Part shown: positions 51,726-60,799 of the stretch, piece after piece
Layout of the letters: each line of letters begins with the position of its first letter
Position numbering within the stretch: position 1 is the stretch's first letter
Assembly (NCBI GenBank): GCA_023398955.1
Contig: JAEWRL010000110.1
Location: 12,812-76,811, forward strand
Direction: 5' to 3'
DNA from: Pseudomonadota bacterium
Lineage (GTDB): Bacteria; Myxococcota_A; Polyangia; Polyangiales; Polyangiaceae
Length of the DNA stretch: 64,000 nucleotides
Made by a program: the position numbers and the translations under genes
Notes under the pieces: generated by a model
Databases searched by the model: none
The model's input: only the letters and a program-made list of their open reading frames with translations
What the model was told of the DNA's origin: nothing

Positions 51726-53896
51726 ATCCTACTCTCATTGCGGGCTCCCTGGTCATCGCGCTCTGCTGCATGGCGTGGGGCATTCGACGCCGCTGGCTCC
51801 TCCTCCGCGGGGCGCTTGGCAGCCCACGACCGATAGAGGCTTGCCTCGATCAACCGCGAGGGCGCTTACTGAGAATGCTCGTACGTGTCCTCGGCCACGC
51901 AAGACTCTACCGGTATCCGCTCACCGGACTCGCTCATCACCTTCTCTTCTTCGGATTCCTGGTGCTAGGCATTCGGAGCTTCATCCTCATAGGACGCGGC
52001 TTCGACCCTGGGTTCAACGGCTGGTTCCTTGGAGCCGGCACCTGGGCGGGCGACACCTATGGCTGGTTCAAGGACGGATTCGTCGCCCTGGTGCTCGTTG
52101 GCACGTCGCTTCTCGGGTACCAGCGATTGGTGCGGCGGCCCTCACGACTCACACATAGTCTTGAGGGCATCGCCATCCTGGCCACCATCGCCACGATGAT
52201 GATCGCCGAAATCGCCTATGACGGGGCTCTACTCTACCTCTCGCGGCACGCGGATGCCGAAGGAATCCTCACGGCTCCATTCCCGACGTTGGACCGAGCG
52301 ACTGGGGTGGGAGGACCGCCGATCGCTTCCTTTGTCGCCGGACTATTCGAGCACCTGGGCGCGCGCCAAGTCGCCATCGAACAGATTGCGCAGGTCGGGT
52401 ACTGGACGCACGTCGCTCTGATCCTGTCACTCCTCGCCTGGATTCCCCATTCGAAGCACCTTCACATCCTCGCTGCACCCATCAACATCTATCTGGCACC
52501 CCTCAAACCGGCGGGGAGTCTGCCGCTCGTTGCTGCTACCGCGGACGGCCTGGTGCAACGGGTGGAGGATGCTCTGGATGACACCGCAGGACAGCACCCG
52601 CCCATCGGAATAGGTAAGCTCGAAGATCTCGAGTGGAAGGAACGATTGGACCTGCTTGCCTGCACCGAGTGCGGCCGCTGCACGGCGCGCTGCCCGGCTG
52701 CGCTGAGCGGCGCCCCCCTGAGCCCCAAGGAGCTCATCGTCGGCCTCCGTGACACGCTCTACGGTCGTCGGCACGGTCAGCTCCCAGGAGGTGCGTACGA
52801 CGAGCCTGGGCCGAACATGCACAACCCATGCGGCGAACTCGTCGCACCTCGATCCCCGACCCGAGGCGTGGACGGAAACGTCTCGGTCTTTGACCTCGTT
52901 TCTCCCGAGGCCGTGTGGTCCTGCACCACCTGCCGCGCATGCGAGGAGGAGTGCCCCGTCGGGGTAGCGCACGTCGCCATCCTCGTCCGTATGCGCCGTC
53001 ACTTGGTCATGGTCGAGGGCGAGCCGGCTCCCGGGCTCTCCAGGAGCTTCGCCTGGACGGAGACCAATGGCAACCCGTGGAACCTTTCGCCCTACGACCG
53101 TCTTTCGTGGGCAAATGGCCTAGACATTCCGGTGATGAACGAGGACTCGCAGGTCGACGTGCTCCTCTGGGTGGGCTGCGCACCAGCCTACGACGATAGG
53201 GCCCGTCGCATCGCGCGCGCGACAGTGAAGTTGCTCACCCAAGCAGGCGTCCGCTTCGCCGTCTTGGGTGAGGCTGAACGCTGCACGGGCGACGCGGCGC
53301 GCCGGGCTGGAAACGAACTGCTATTCCTCGAACTTGCGGCGGCAAACATCAAGACGCTCTCCGAACACCAGCGCCGTGGACGGTTCAAGCGCATCGTCAC
53401 CTTGTGCCCCCACTGCTACGGCACGCTCGCTCGCGATTACGCGGAGCTCGGGGGACAGTTCGTCGTGCTTCCTCACGCGTCCTTGCTGGTCGAGCTCCTC
53501 AGTGAGGGCAGGCTCCAGCCCAAACTCCCAGCGGTCCGCCGCTATGCCTTTCATGACCCTTGCTCCTTGACGCGCGAGGCTGGCCTCGGTGGCGCCCCTC
53601 GCGGTGTGCTGAAGCGGCTCCCTGGAGCTGAGTTGACGGCCTCGGCGGACTACTCTGGCAAGCGGGCGCTCTGCTGCGGCGCCGGAGGTGCACAGTTCTG
53701 GATGGAAGGCTCACGCCGCGCGACGAGTATTCAGAAGCTGCGCGCCACCCAGCTTGCGGCGCTCGAAGGAGCAACCGTCGTCACGGCATGCCCGTTCTGC
53801 CTGGTGATGCTGTCGGACGGCATGGAGGGGATAGGACGCCGCGACGTCCCGGTTCGCGACGTCGCCGAGGTACTGTTGGACAGTTGCTCATCCTGA
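51722..53896 (+). CDS. Membrane-bound CCG-domain Fe-S oxidoreductase (ETF:quinone oxidoreductase-like)
   Basis: A 724-residue protein. The N-terminal 270 residues hold about six membrane helices with conserved His (GLAHHLLFFGFLVLGIRS), like NarI/DsrM-type heme-b subunits. A ferredoxin-type domain follows with two 4Fe-4S motifs, CTECGRCTARCP and CTTCRACEEECPVG, then two CCG domains (HDPCSLTREAGLGGAP, then CCGAGGAQFWME) as in heterodisulfide reductase HdrD and FadF-type proteins. Such proteins pass electrons from electron-transfer flavoprotein to menaquinone in fatty-acid oxidation. GTG 51722 overlaps the previous stop as GTGA. No etf genes are in the window, so the donor is uncertain. Confidence 0.88.
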   Translation: MNPTLIAGSLVIALCCMAWGIRRRWLLLRGALGSPRPIEACLDQPRGRLLRMLVRVLGHARLYRYPLTGLAHHLLFFGFLVLGIRSFILIGRGFDPGFNGWFLGAGTWAGDTYGWFKDGFVALVLVGTSLLGYQRLVRRPSRLTHSLEGIAILATIATMMIAEIAYDGALLYLSRHADAEGILTAPFPTLDRATGVGGPPIASFVAGLFEHLGARQVAIEQIAQVGYWTHVALILSLLAWIPHSKHLHILAAPINIYLAPLKPAGSLPLVAATADGLVQRVEDALDDTAGQHPPIGIGKLEDLEWKERLDLLACTECGRCTARCPAALSGAPLSPKELIVGLRDTLYGRRHGQLPGGAYDEPGPNMHNPCGELVAPRSPTRGVDGNVSVFDLVSPEAVWSCTTCRACEEECPVGVAHVAILVRMRRHLVMVEGEPAPGLSRSFAWTETNGNPWNLSPYDRLSWANGLDIPVMNEDSQVDVLLWVGCAPAYDDRARRIARATVKLLTQAGVRFAVLGEAERCTGDAARRAGNELLFLELAAANIKTLSEHQRRGRFKRIVTLCPHCYGTLARDYAELGGQFVVLPHASLLVELLSEGRLQPKLPAVRRYAFHDPCSLTREAGLGGAPRGVLKRLPGAELTASADYSGKRALCCGAGGAQFWMEGSRRATSIQKLRATQLAALEGATVVTACPFCLVMLSDGMEGIGRRDVPVRDVAEVLLDSCSS

Positions 53897-54027
53897 GCCG
53901 GCCTCCTGAGGCGACTGGTCAAGCCCTCCTGCCCCAGGACCGGTCCGACGTCGCTATCAGGGAGCGCCGGATCTCACTGCGTGTGTTGGTGCTTCCGATC
54001 GGGCCCGTCGGGCCACAGAATTGCCGC

Positions 54028-55485
54028 ATGTTTGATTTCCCGCCGCACCCAGACCTCGACTGCCCCCTGCGCGCCAAGAAGAAGACGAAGATCGTAGCGA
54101 CTCTCGGTCCAGCTTCTGAGGACAGGGAGGTCCTGCGTGCGATGATGCAGTCCGGGATGAACGTAGTGCGGCTGAACATGAGCCACGGTGATCACGAGAG
54201 CCACTCGCGTCGGTTGGCGCTAGTCAGGGAGATATCAGGAGAGCTGGACCACCCAATCGCCGTTCTCGTGGACCTTCAGGGTCCAAAGATCCGGATAGGA
54301 AAACTAGCCGACGACCAACCCGTGGAGTGGATCGCAGGAGAGCAAACCATCATTACCGTCGCCGAATGGCCCGACGGAACCTCCGAAAAGGTCGGTACGA
54401 CGTACCCCGGGCTGGCGAGCGATGTTAAGCCTGGAAACACAATCCTCGTCGACGATGGACGTCTACGTCTCGACGTCGAAGCCGTGGAAGGGGATGACGT
54501 CATCTGTCGTATCAAGGTCGGCGGTACGCTCCGCTCGAACAAGGGGATCAACTTGCCGGGGGTTGCCGTGAGCACCGGTTCGCTCTCCGACAAGGATAAG
54601 GCGGATCTGGCGTGGGCACTGACAAACGACATCGAGTACATCGCCTTGAGCTTCGTTCGCACGGCTCGCGACGTCAGAAATCTGCGCAATCGGATCGCCG
54701 AAAGCGGACATAAGATACCGATCATCGCCAAGATCGAGCGATCCGAGGCAGTAGGCAACATTGATGCCATTCTCGAGGAGGCGGATGGTATCATGGTGGC
54801 TCGAGGAGACCTCGGAATCGAGCTATCGATCAATAAGCTCCCGATCATCCAGAAGGAGCTGATTCTCCGAGCCGCGCAGCTCGGCCGCCTCGTCATCACG
54901 GCAACTCAAATGCTCGAGTCGATGATAGAGGACCCCATCCCGACGAGGGCCGAAGCGACAGATGTGGCCAACGCGGTGTTCGATGGAACGGATGCGGTAA
55001 TGCTCTCCGCGGAAACCGCTATAGGCCGGCACCCCGTGGGCAGCATCCGAGAGATGACAAGGATCCTCCTCACTGCCGAGCGGAGCCGCTATCTTCCGGA
55101 TGCCGTGTTGGAGCAAGGGCGGTGCCCCTTCGACAAGACGACGATGGTCGTCACGGGGGCTGCACATTCCATCGTCGAGTCACTTGACGCGGCGGGATTC
55201 CTTGTCTTCAGCGATGGGATGAGTAGCGCGCTGCTCCTATCCAAGCGGCGCAACCTCAAGCCGGCCATCATAGTGTGCCACGACGAGAGGACATGGCGTA
55301 CCTATTGCCTCTACTGGGGGGTGGTCGCGCTGCTCATACCCCGCCTGGATGACGTCCAAGACTTGCTGGAGGCAGCGCTGGACAGCGCGCTGCGCCATGG
55401 GTTCATTCGCGAGGGAGAGAGACTCGTCGTCTTGTACAATCAGGCTGCCGGTGAGGTGATGCAGATCAGGTTGCACCGCGTTTGA
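54028..55485 (+). CDS. pyk: Pyruvate kinase
   Basis: Last step of glycolysis: phosphoenolpyruvate + ADP to pyruvate + ATP. The 485-residue protein shows KIVATLGPASEDREVL, MNVVRLNMSHGDHE, VDLQGPKIRIG, IIAKIERSEAV, DGIMVARGDLGIEL, TATQMLESMIEDPIPTRAEATDVANAVFDGTDAVMLSAETAIG, all canonical. The C-terminal allosteric domain is complete (about residues 355-485). The ATG is at 54028 with no evident ribosome-binding site; the open frame extends back into the Fe-S oxidoreductase gene but has no homology. Confidence 0.96.
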   Translation: MFDFPPHPDLDCPLRAKKKTKIVATLGPASEDREVLRAMMQSGMNVVRLNMSHGDHESHSRRLALVREISGELDHPIAVLVDLQGPKIRIGKLADDQPVEWIAGEQTIITVAEWPDGTSEKVGTTYPGLASDVKPGNTILVDDGRLRLDVEAVEGDDVICRIKVGGTLRSNKGINLPGVAVSTGSLSDKDKADLAWALTNDIEYIALSFVRTARDVRNLRNRIAESGHKIPIIAKIERSEAVGNIDAILEEADGIMVARGDLGIELSINKLPIIQKELILRAAQLGRLVITATQMLESMIEDPIPTRAEATDVANAVFDGTDAVMLSAETAIGRHPVGSIREMTRILLTAERSRYLPDAVLEQGRCPFDKTTMVVTGAAHSIVESLDAAGFLVFSDGMSSALLLSKRRNLKPAIIVCHDERTWRTYCLYWGVVALLIPRLDDVQDLLEAALDSALRHGFIREGERLVVLYNQAAGEVMQIRLHRV

Positions 55486-55672
55486 GTCCGGCAGCGGTAG
55501 CGCCTACCCTAACGCGAAGCGAGCAGAGGCTGGCAGCCAGAGAGTCATCGAAATGGCGCTCAGGCCGCACCGCAGCCGTTTCTCGCTTCTTTGGATCGCG
55601 ACAGTCGCCGTGCCCCCACCTCACACATCTTTCAGTGAGCTGGGCCAGGTACTTGGGTAGTAGTATTGGCCG

Positions 55673-56053
55673 TCAACGCTTGCCAATGGCGTGATGCGCC
55701 AGGAGCTCCAGCACCGGCCGGCTGAGCTCACCCCGATTGAGCATAGCGTGGAGAGCGCGGGCGCGGGCCTGCAGCCGAGCCGCAGCCACGACGTCGCCAC
55801 GCTCCGCCTCGATCTCGGCTCGGTGCCAGAAGAGAATGCTCGCAAGTGCCATCTTGTCGGCGCTGCCAAGCAGCATCGCCAACGACCTCGTCTCCAGGAC
55901 GTCGCACCCTCTGGGGAGCCCCAGTTCGCGCTCCAGCTGCTCGAGATCTCTAGTCGCGTCCGACAGGCGTCCGGCACCAGCCAGCCCTCCAAGCTTCGCC
56001 AGGAACGCGGCCATGTTCTCGATCAATCGCTTGATATAGTCGTGGCGTAGCAA
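55673..56053 (-). CDS. DUF6483-like small helical protein
   Basis: A 126-residue helical protein, MLRHDYIKRLIENMAAFLAKLGGL at the start, then DATRDLEQLERELGLPRGCDVL, and a TPR-like end (ALASILFWHRAEIEAERGDVVAAARLQARAR). The N-terminus is typical of the DUF6483 family; the function is unknown. The start TTG 56053 is the only one ahead of this conserved N-terminus. A TATACT box stands seven bases before it, so the transcript may be leaderless. It is convergent with pyk. Confidence 0.6.
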   Translation of the reverse strand: MLRHDYIKRLIENMAAFLAKLGGLAGAGRLSDATRDLEQLERELGLPRGCDVLETRSLAMLLGSADKMALASILFWHRAEIEAERGDVVAAARLQARARALHAMLNRGELSRPVLELLAHHAIGKR

Positions 56054-56271
56054 CGTCGGCAGTATAGTGCTCTCGGGCGGCGCCTACTCCGGGGACTGAT
56101 GCATTAGACTGGACCCACATTGCCCAGCCACCCGACCGACGCAAGGGCGCTAGTAACGACGAACCTGGGGCGCTCCTTGCATGGCAACGGCTTCGCGAAC
56201 GAACGCGGCGGCGCTAGCGGCGCAGCCCTGATGGCCCAAAGCACTGTTCAAAGTCAGGAAGCGGAATCTCG

Positions 56272-59046
56272 ATGTCGAACCAGGACGAGTCAACGACGAC
56301 ACCATGGCACGCAGAGTCGATAGAGGGTGTGACACAGCGACTGGGAACCACGGCGGAGGGATTGTCGCCGGAGGCGGCCAAGCAGCGGCTCGATGAATGT
56401 GGCCCGAACACGATTGCGCGGACGCGTCGAGCATCGCCTTGGGAGATGCTCTGGCGTCAACTGAAGGATCCGCTGCTCGCCGTGCTCATCGGGTCGGGTC
56501 TACTGGCCATCGCCCTTGGCAAGCTGACCGACGGAGCAGTGGTGCTCGCCGTCGTCATCATCAATACGGTGATCGGGTTCGTCCAAGAGTACCGGGCAAG
56601 TCGAGCCATCGAGTCTTTGAGCAAGCTCGTACCACAGCGAGCCGAAGTGCGGCGGCAGGGGGAATGGAATGGAATCGATGCGAGCCAGCTAGTTCCGGGA
56701 GACTTGGTCCGCATCGGCGCGGGCGACAAGGTCCCGGCCGATCTCCGGCTGACCCTCGTCAAGAGTATGGCCGTGGACGAGGCCATGCTCACTGGGGAGA
56801 GCGTTCCGTCGGAGAAACGCGTGCAACCCGTCGGCGAGGACGCGCAAGCGGGCGACCAGCTCTGCCTTGCGTTCAAGGGCACGCTGGTCACCTCTGGCGC
56901 GGCCGAGGGGATCGTGATTCGCACGGGGAACCAGACCGAACTCGGGCAAATCTCGGAGATGCTGAGCGGAGCCACCGAGATCGCGACGCCCATGACTCGA
57001 GCGCTGGCGACCTTGGGCAAGCAGATTACCGTCGCGATCATGCTTCTCGCCGTCGGCATCATGGCGGTGGGTATGTGGCGCGAGATCGCTCGTGGCGCCG
57101 ACGTCTACTCTGCCGTGCGCGACACCGTGATGTTCGCTATCGCTCTGGCCGTAGGAGCGATCCCAGAGGGGTTGCCAGCCATCGTCACCATCGCGCTCGC
57201 CATAGGAGTTCGGCGCATGGCTGCCCGCAAGGCCATCGTTCGCACCCTCCCGTCGGTCGAGACGCTCGGAAGCACGACCGTCATTTGTAGTGACAAAACG
57301 GGGACCCTCACGCGCAATGAAATGACGGTCCGTAGTGCGTGGACATTCGCTGGTTCGGTCCACGTGGACGGCGTCGGCTACGGTGCTGAGGGAGGGGTGC
57401 GTACCGAGGGTGAAGGAAATCTCGACGAGGTGTTCGCTGCTGCGTGTCGCTGCGGCGCTCTTTGCAGTGATGCTCGCATCGTGGAAGAGGATGGCCACCG
57501 AACCGTGGAGGGCGACCCGACCGAGGGAGCTCTCATCGTGATTGCCGAGAAGGCGGGGCTGAATCCCAGTGACCTGCGACAGCACTATCCGCGGCTGGAT
57601 GCAGTTCCGTTCGACTCCGAGCGCAAGTACATGGCCACCCTCCACGACGGGGAGGAGGGACGGTTCATCGTTCTGAAGGGCGCGCCGGAGGTAGTTCTCG
57701 GGCTCTGCCACATGAACGGGGACTCCGCGCACGCCGAAGTTCTCGAGCAGGTGGATGGGTTCGCGAAACAGGGAATGCGGGTGCTGGCCGTGGCGCGGCG
57801 ACAGGACGAAGGCACCGCTAGCTCGCAAGGGCTCTCTGAAGATGACGTCGCTCGAGGCGACTTCGAGCTCTTGGCCCTATTCGGAATCATCGATCCACCA
57901 CGCCAGGAAGCCGTCGATTCCATCGCGCTGTGTCACACGGCCGGTGTCACGATCAAGATGATCACCGGCGACCACGCGACCACCGCGGAGGCCATCAGCA
58001 AGGAGCTGGGGATTCACCAGGGCAAGGCCGCCATCTCCGGCAGCGACCTGGCCCGCATGAACGATGACCAGCTATGGCTGGCTGCGCGTCAGACGAACAT
58101 CTTTGCTCGCGTCTCTCCAGAGAGCAAACTGAGACTCGTCAAGGCGCTCCAGAGGGAAAGGCACGGCGAGGGGCGCGCCGAGATAGTCGCCATGACCGGC
58201 GATGGAGTAAACGACGCGCCAGCCCTCAAACAAGCAAATATTGGCGTGGCCATGGGCATCACAGGAACCTCCACCTCTCAGGAGGCGGCGGATCTCGTCC
58301 TAATGGACGACAATTTCGCCACGATTGCCGCGGCGATGGAGGAAGGGCGCCGAGTCTACGATAATCTCATCAAGTCCCTTGCCTTCGTGCTTCCGACGAA
58401 TCTCGCCCTGGCTCTCATCCTCGTGTTTGCGGTCATCTTCTTTCCGTTCGACGCGGCGCGCGGCGAGTTGCTCCTGCCCGTGAGGCCGACACAGCTCCTC
58501 TGGATCAATCTGGTCGCAGCCGTGGCTCTTGCACTGCCGCTTGCGTTCGAAGCGAAGGAGCCAGACATCATGGAGCGTCCGCCCCGCGACCCGAGTGCCC
58601 CTGTCTTCAGTCGCTTCCTGATCCTGCGCACCGCGCTCGCCGCCACGCTGATGTGCGCTGTCGCGCTCGTGATGTTCAGCTGGCACTACTACCCAGTTCC
58701 GGACTCCGCCGCGCGCGCCGGAGAGACGCTCCGCGAGGCCCAGACACTCGCCGTTACGACAGTCGTGCTTTCCCAAGTCTTCTATCTGTTAAACTGCAGA
58801 TCCCTCAGGGGTTCTGTTCTCCGGATCGGTTTCTTCTCGAATCCGACCCTGTTCGCGGGGATCGCCGTCGTACTGGCACTTCAAGGAATCTTCATCTACG
58901 CGCCTTTCATGAACGGCGTTTTCTATAGCTCCCCCCTGAGCGCCACCGAGCTCGCGTTGGCTACCTGTGCCGCCGTGCTCATCATGCCCGTAATCGGTCT
59001 CGAGAAGTGGATCCGTGGGCTGACGACGTCACGACAGCCTTCTTGA
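56272..59046 (+). CDS. P-type cation ATPase (Ca2+/P2A-like)
   Basis: A 924-residue P-type ATPase with an N-terminal cation-ATPase region (ESIEGVTQRLGTTAEGLSPEAAKQRL), the actuator AMLTGESVPSEKR, a PEGLPA membrane motif (AIPEGLPAIVTIALAIG), the phosphorylated Asp in CSDKTGTLTRNEM near residue 341, and the hinge TGDGVNDAPALKQANIGVAMGITGTSTSQEAADLVL. It has about ten membrane helices. PEGLPA plus the C-terminal helices (NLALALILVFAVIFF, then WINLVAA) indicate the P2 group, which exports Ca2+ or exchanges Na+/K+; the ion is not settled by sequence. It is followed by a strong hairpin. Confidence 0.95.
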   Translation: MSNQDESTTTPWHAESIEGVTQRLGTTAEGLSPEAAKQRLDECGPNTIARTRRASPWEMLWRQLKDPLLAVLIGSGLLAIALGKLTDGAVVLAVVIINTVIGFVQEYRASRAIESLSKLVPQRAEVRRQGEWNGIDASQLVPGDLVRIGAGDKVPADLRLTLVKSMAVDEAMLTGESVPSEKRVQPVGEDAQAGDQLCLAFKGTLVTSGAAEGIVIRTGNQTELGQISEMLSGATEIATPMTRALATLGKQITVAIMLLAVGIMAVGMWREIARGADVYSAVRDTVMFAIALAVGAIPEGLPAIVTIALAIGVRRMAARKAIVRTLPSVETLGSTTVICSDKTGTLTRNEMTVRSAWTFAGSVHVDGVGYGAEGGVRTEGEGNLDEVFAAACRCGALCSDARIVEEDGHRTVEGDPTEGALIVIAEKAGLNPSDLRQHYPRLDAVPFDSERKYMATLHDGEEGRFIVLKGAPEVVLGLCHMNGDSAHAEVLEQVDGFAKQGMRVLAVARRQDEGTASSQGLSEDDVARGDFELLALFGIIDPPRQEAVDSIALCHTAGVTIKMITGDHATTAEAISKELGIHQGKAAISGSDLARMNDDQLWLAARQTNIFARVSPESKLRLVKALQRERHGEGRAEIVAMTGDGVNDAPALKQANIGVAMGITGTSTSQEAADLVLMDDNFATIAAAMEEGRRVYDNLIKSLAFVLPTNLALALILVFAVIFFPFDAARGELLLPVRPTQLLWINLVAAVALALPLAFEAKEPDIMERPPRDPSAPVFSRFLILRTALAATLMCAVALVMFSWHYYPVPDSAARAGETLREAQTLAVTTVVLSQVFYLLNCRSLRGSVLRIGFFSNPTLFAGIAVVLALQGIFIYAPFMNGVFYSSPLSATELALATCAAVLIMPVIGLEKWIRGLTTSRQPS

Positions 59047-59060
59047 AGCGTGTCAGCGTC

Positions 59061-59098
59061 GCAACCGCTCCGATACTCCCCCAGTCCGGAGCGGTCGC
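59061..59098 (+). terminator. Strong hairpin after the P-type ATPase gene
   Basis: Arms GCAACCGCTCCG (59061-59072) and CGGAGCGGTCGC (59087-59098) pair over 12 positions with one mismatch, loop 14 bases, 15 bases past the stop codon. No T-run follows, so termination would be by a GC-rich stem alone or Rho-assisted. Confidence 0.5.
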
Positions 59099-59121
59099 AC
59101 TGGCAGACGCCTGCCGCGCCC

Positions 59122-59149
59122 TTGACACGCCGGCCAGTCACCCTCTAAG
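59122..59149 (+). promoter_or_regulatory. Candidate sigma-70 promoter of the histidine kinase gene
   Basis: TTGACA (59122-59127), 16 bases, TCTAAG (59144-59149), about 79 bases before the start codon and just past the hairpin. A second TTGACA at 59153 has no matching -10 box. Confidence 0.4.
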
Positions 59150-59227
59150 TCATTGACAGGGTTCGCGGGCTGGGACTGAGCTTGGCGGCGCCTCGGCTGA
59201 CACAGTAGCCTCACACGACTCGCCTCC

Positions 59228-60781
59228 ATGCTCGGAAGGACCTCTTCTTGGACAATCGCCGTTAGGCTGCTGCTCGTCGGAGCTGCCCTATGGACGGCAC
59301 GCGACGTCAGTCGCCTCCTCTTTCACAGCATCGTGGAGATCTTCACGATCGCGATCAGCGGCGCCGTGTTCATGCTCGCATCGAGCTCCGACCGCTTCGC
59401 CGCGCGGAGCTTCTTGCCCGCCCTCGGCTCTACTTATCTCTACACCGGTGTGCTCGACCTCATGCACACCCTTGCCTACGAAGGGATGGGAGTCCTTCCT
59501 GGAGGAGGAACGGACCTCGCCGCACAATTCTGGATCGCAGCGCGCCTCGTCGAAAGCGGCGGATTGCTCGTTGCCATGGCCCTCATCGACCGCAAGCGGC
59601 CACGAAACGTCCCACTTGTTGGTATCGGGGTCTGCGCGGTGCTCCTTTTATATGCGATTCTGACGGCTCGATTTCCCACGTGTTTCGTTCCGGGAAGAGG
59701 ACTGACCCCGTTCAAGATCGCGATGGAGTACGTGGTGTGCTCGCTGCTGTTGGCTGCCGGGCTACTCTTGTGGCGCGCTCGAAGCCGCTTCAGCTCGGTC
59801 GTTGCGTCGACCCTACTCGTCGCCATCGGATTGACGGTAGCGTCGGAGCTGTGTTTCACCCTCTACGAGGGCCCGTTCAGCTTTTTCAACAGCATGGGGC
59901 ATCTCCTCAAAGCGGTCTCCTTCTACTTGATCTACCGGGCGGTGTTCGAGATGGGCCTTCGCAGCCCGCACCAGCTCCTCTTTCGGGAGCTCGAGCTGCA
60001 ACGGGCAGCCCTTCAAGCGGCCAACCACGAGCTCGATCATTACGCCCGGACGGTATCGCACGACCTCAAGTCGCCGCTGGCCGCGATTGCGAACGGCAAC
60101 GCGGCGATCGGTCTATGGCTGAAGGGGCAGCCGGCGACGGAAGCACTGTCAACCCTACATCGAGCCAACTCCGCCGTCGGTCGAGCCGTGCAGACCGCGC
60201 TCACGCTCATCGACGATCTGCTGTTGCTCGCACGTGCGGGGCAAACCCCCGTCGATGTGCAGTCGGTCGACGTGGCGAGCGTCCTTGCCAGTATTCGAGC
60301 CGAACTGGAGGACCAGATTCGGCAGCTGGGGATGCGCCTCGATCTGAGTGAGAACCTCGGAGTGGTGGTGGCTTCCCCTGCCCACATCTACCAACTCTTC
60401 AGCAACCTGGTCCGCAATGCCATGATACATGGGAAACGCCAGGGAGGCCGCATCCAGGTGGTGTACCTTGGCCGCAACCAGGCGGGGGCCCACGAATACC
60501 GAGTACGAGATGATGGTCCTGGGATCGCCCCCGACGTCTCCGACAAGCTGTTCGATGCTTTCGTCCGGGGCTCGTCCGGGGGCACGGGGATTGGTCTCGC
60601 GATCGTCTCTAGAATCTTGGGGGTCTATGGTGGATCCATCCTCACGTGCAACGACGCGGGGGCCTGCTTCGATTTCACGCTCCACGATAGAAACACGGGG
60701 GCTGAGCCTGAGCGAAGCGCACCAGCGGCGGAGAAGCGGCCGGGGGTTTCGCAAGAGCAGGCTCCCTCCAGCCAGCCGTAG
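59228..60781 (+). CDS. MASE3-type membrane sensor histidine kinase
   Basis: A 517-residue histidine kinase. The first 245 residues are about seven to eight membrane helices of the MASE3 type (LGSTYLYTGVLDLMHTLAYEGM, then LAAQFWIAARLVESGGLLVA). A HisKA domain follows with the phosphorylated His in YARTVSHDLKSPLAAI near residue 277, then the ATPase domain: LFSNLVRNAMIHG (N box), VRDDGPGIAPD (G1) and GGTGIGLAIVSRILGVYGG (G2). No response regulator is adjacent, so it is an orphan kinase. The MASE3 signal is unknown. The next gene begins 19 bases later and may be cotranscribed. Confidence 0.94.
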   Translation: MLGRTSSWTIAVRLLLVGAALWTARDVSRLLFHSIVEIFTIAISGAVFMLASSSDRFAARSFLPALGSTYLYTGVLDLMHTLAYEGMGVLPGGGTDLAAQFWIAARLVESGGLLVAMALIDRKRPRNVPLVGIGVCAVLLLYAILTARFPTCFVPGRGLTPFKIAMEYVVCSLLLAAGLLLWRARSRFSSVVASTLLVAIGLTVASELCFTLYEGPFSFFNSMGHLLKAVSFYLIYRAVFEMGLRSPHQLLFRELELQRAALQAANHELDHYARTVSHDLKSPLAAIANGNAAIGLWLKGQPATEALSTLHRANSAVGRAVQTALTLIDDLLLLARAGQTPVDVQSVDVASVLASIRAELEDQIRQLGMRLDLSENLGVVVASPAHIYQLFSNLVRNAMIHGKRQGGRIQVVYLGRNQAGAHEYRVRDDGPGIAPDVSDKLFDAFVRGSSGGTGIGLAIVSRILGVYGGSILTCNDAGACFDFTLHDRNTGAEPERSAPAAEKRPGVSQEQAPSSQP

Positions 60782-60799
60782 GGAGCGCCAGGAGGAGCT

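Noticed and set aside
56689..57828. 379-residue frame antisense to the P-type ATPase
   Set aside because: His/Arg/Asp-rich mirror of a certain gene; no motifs.
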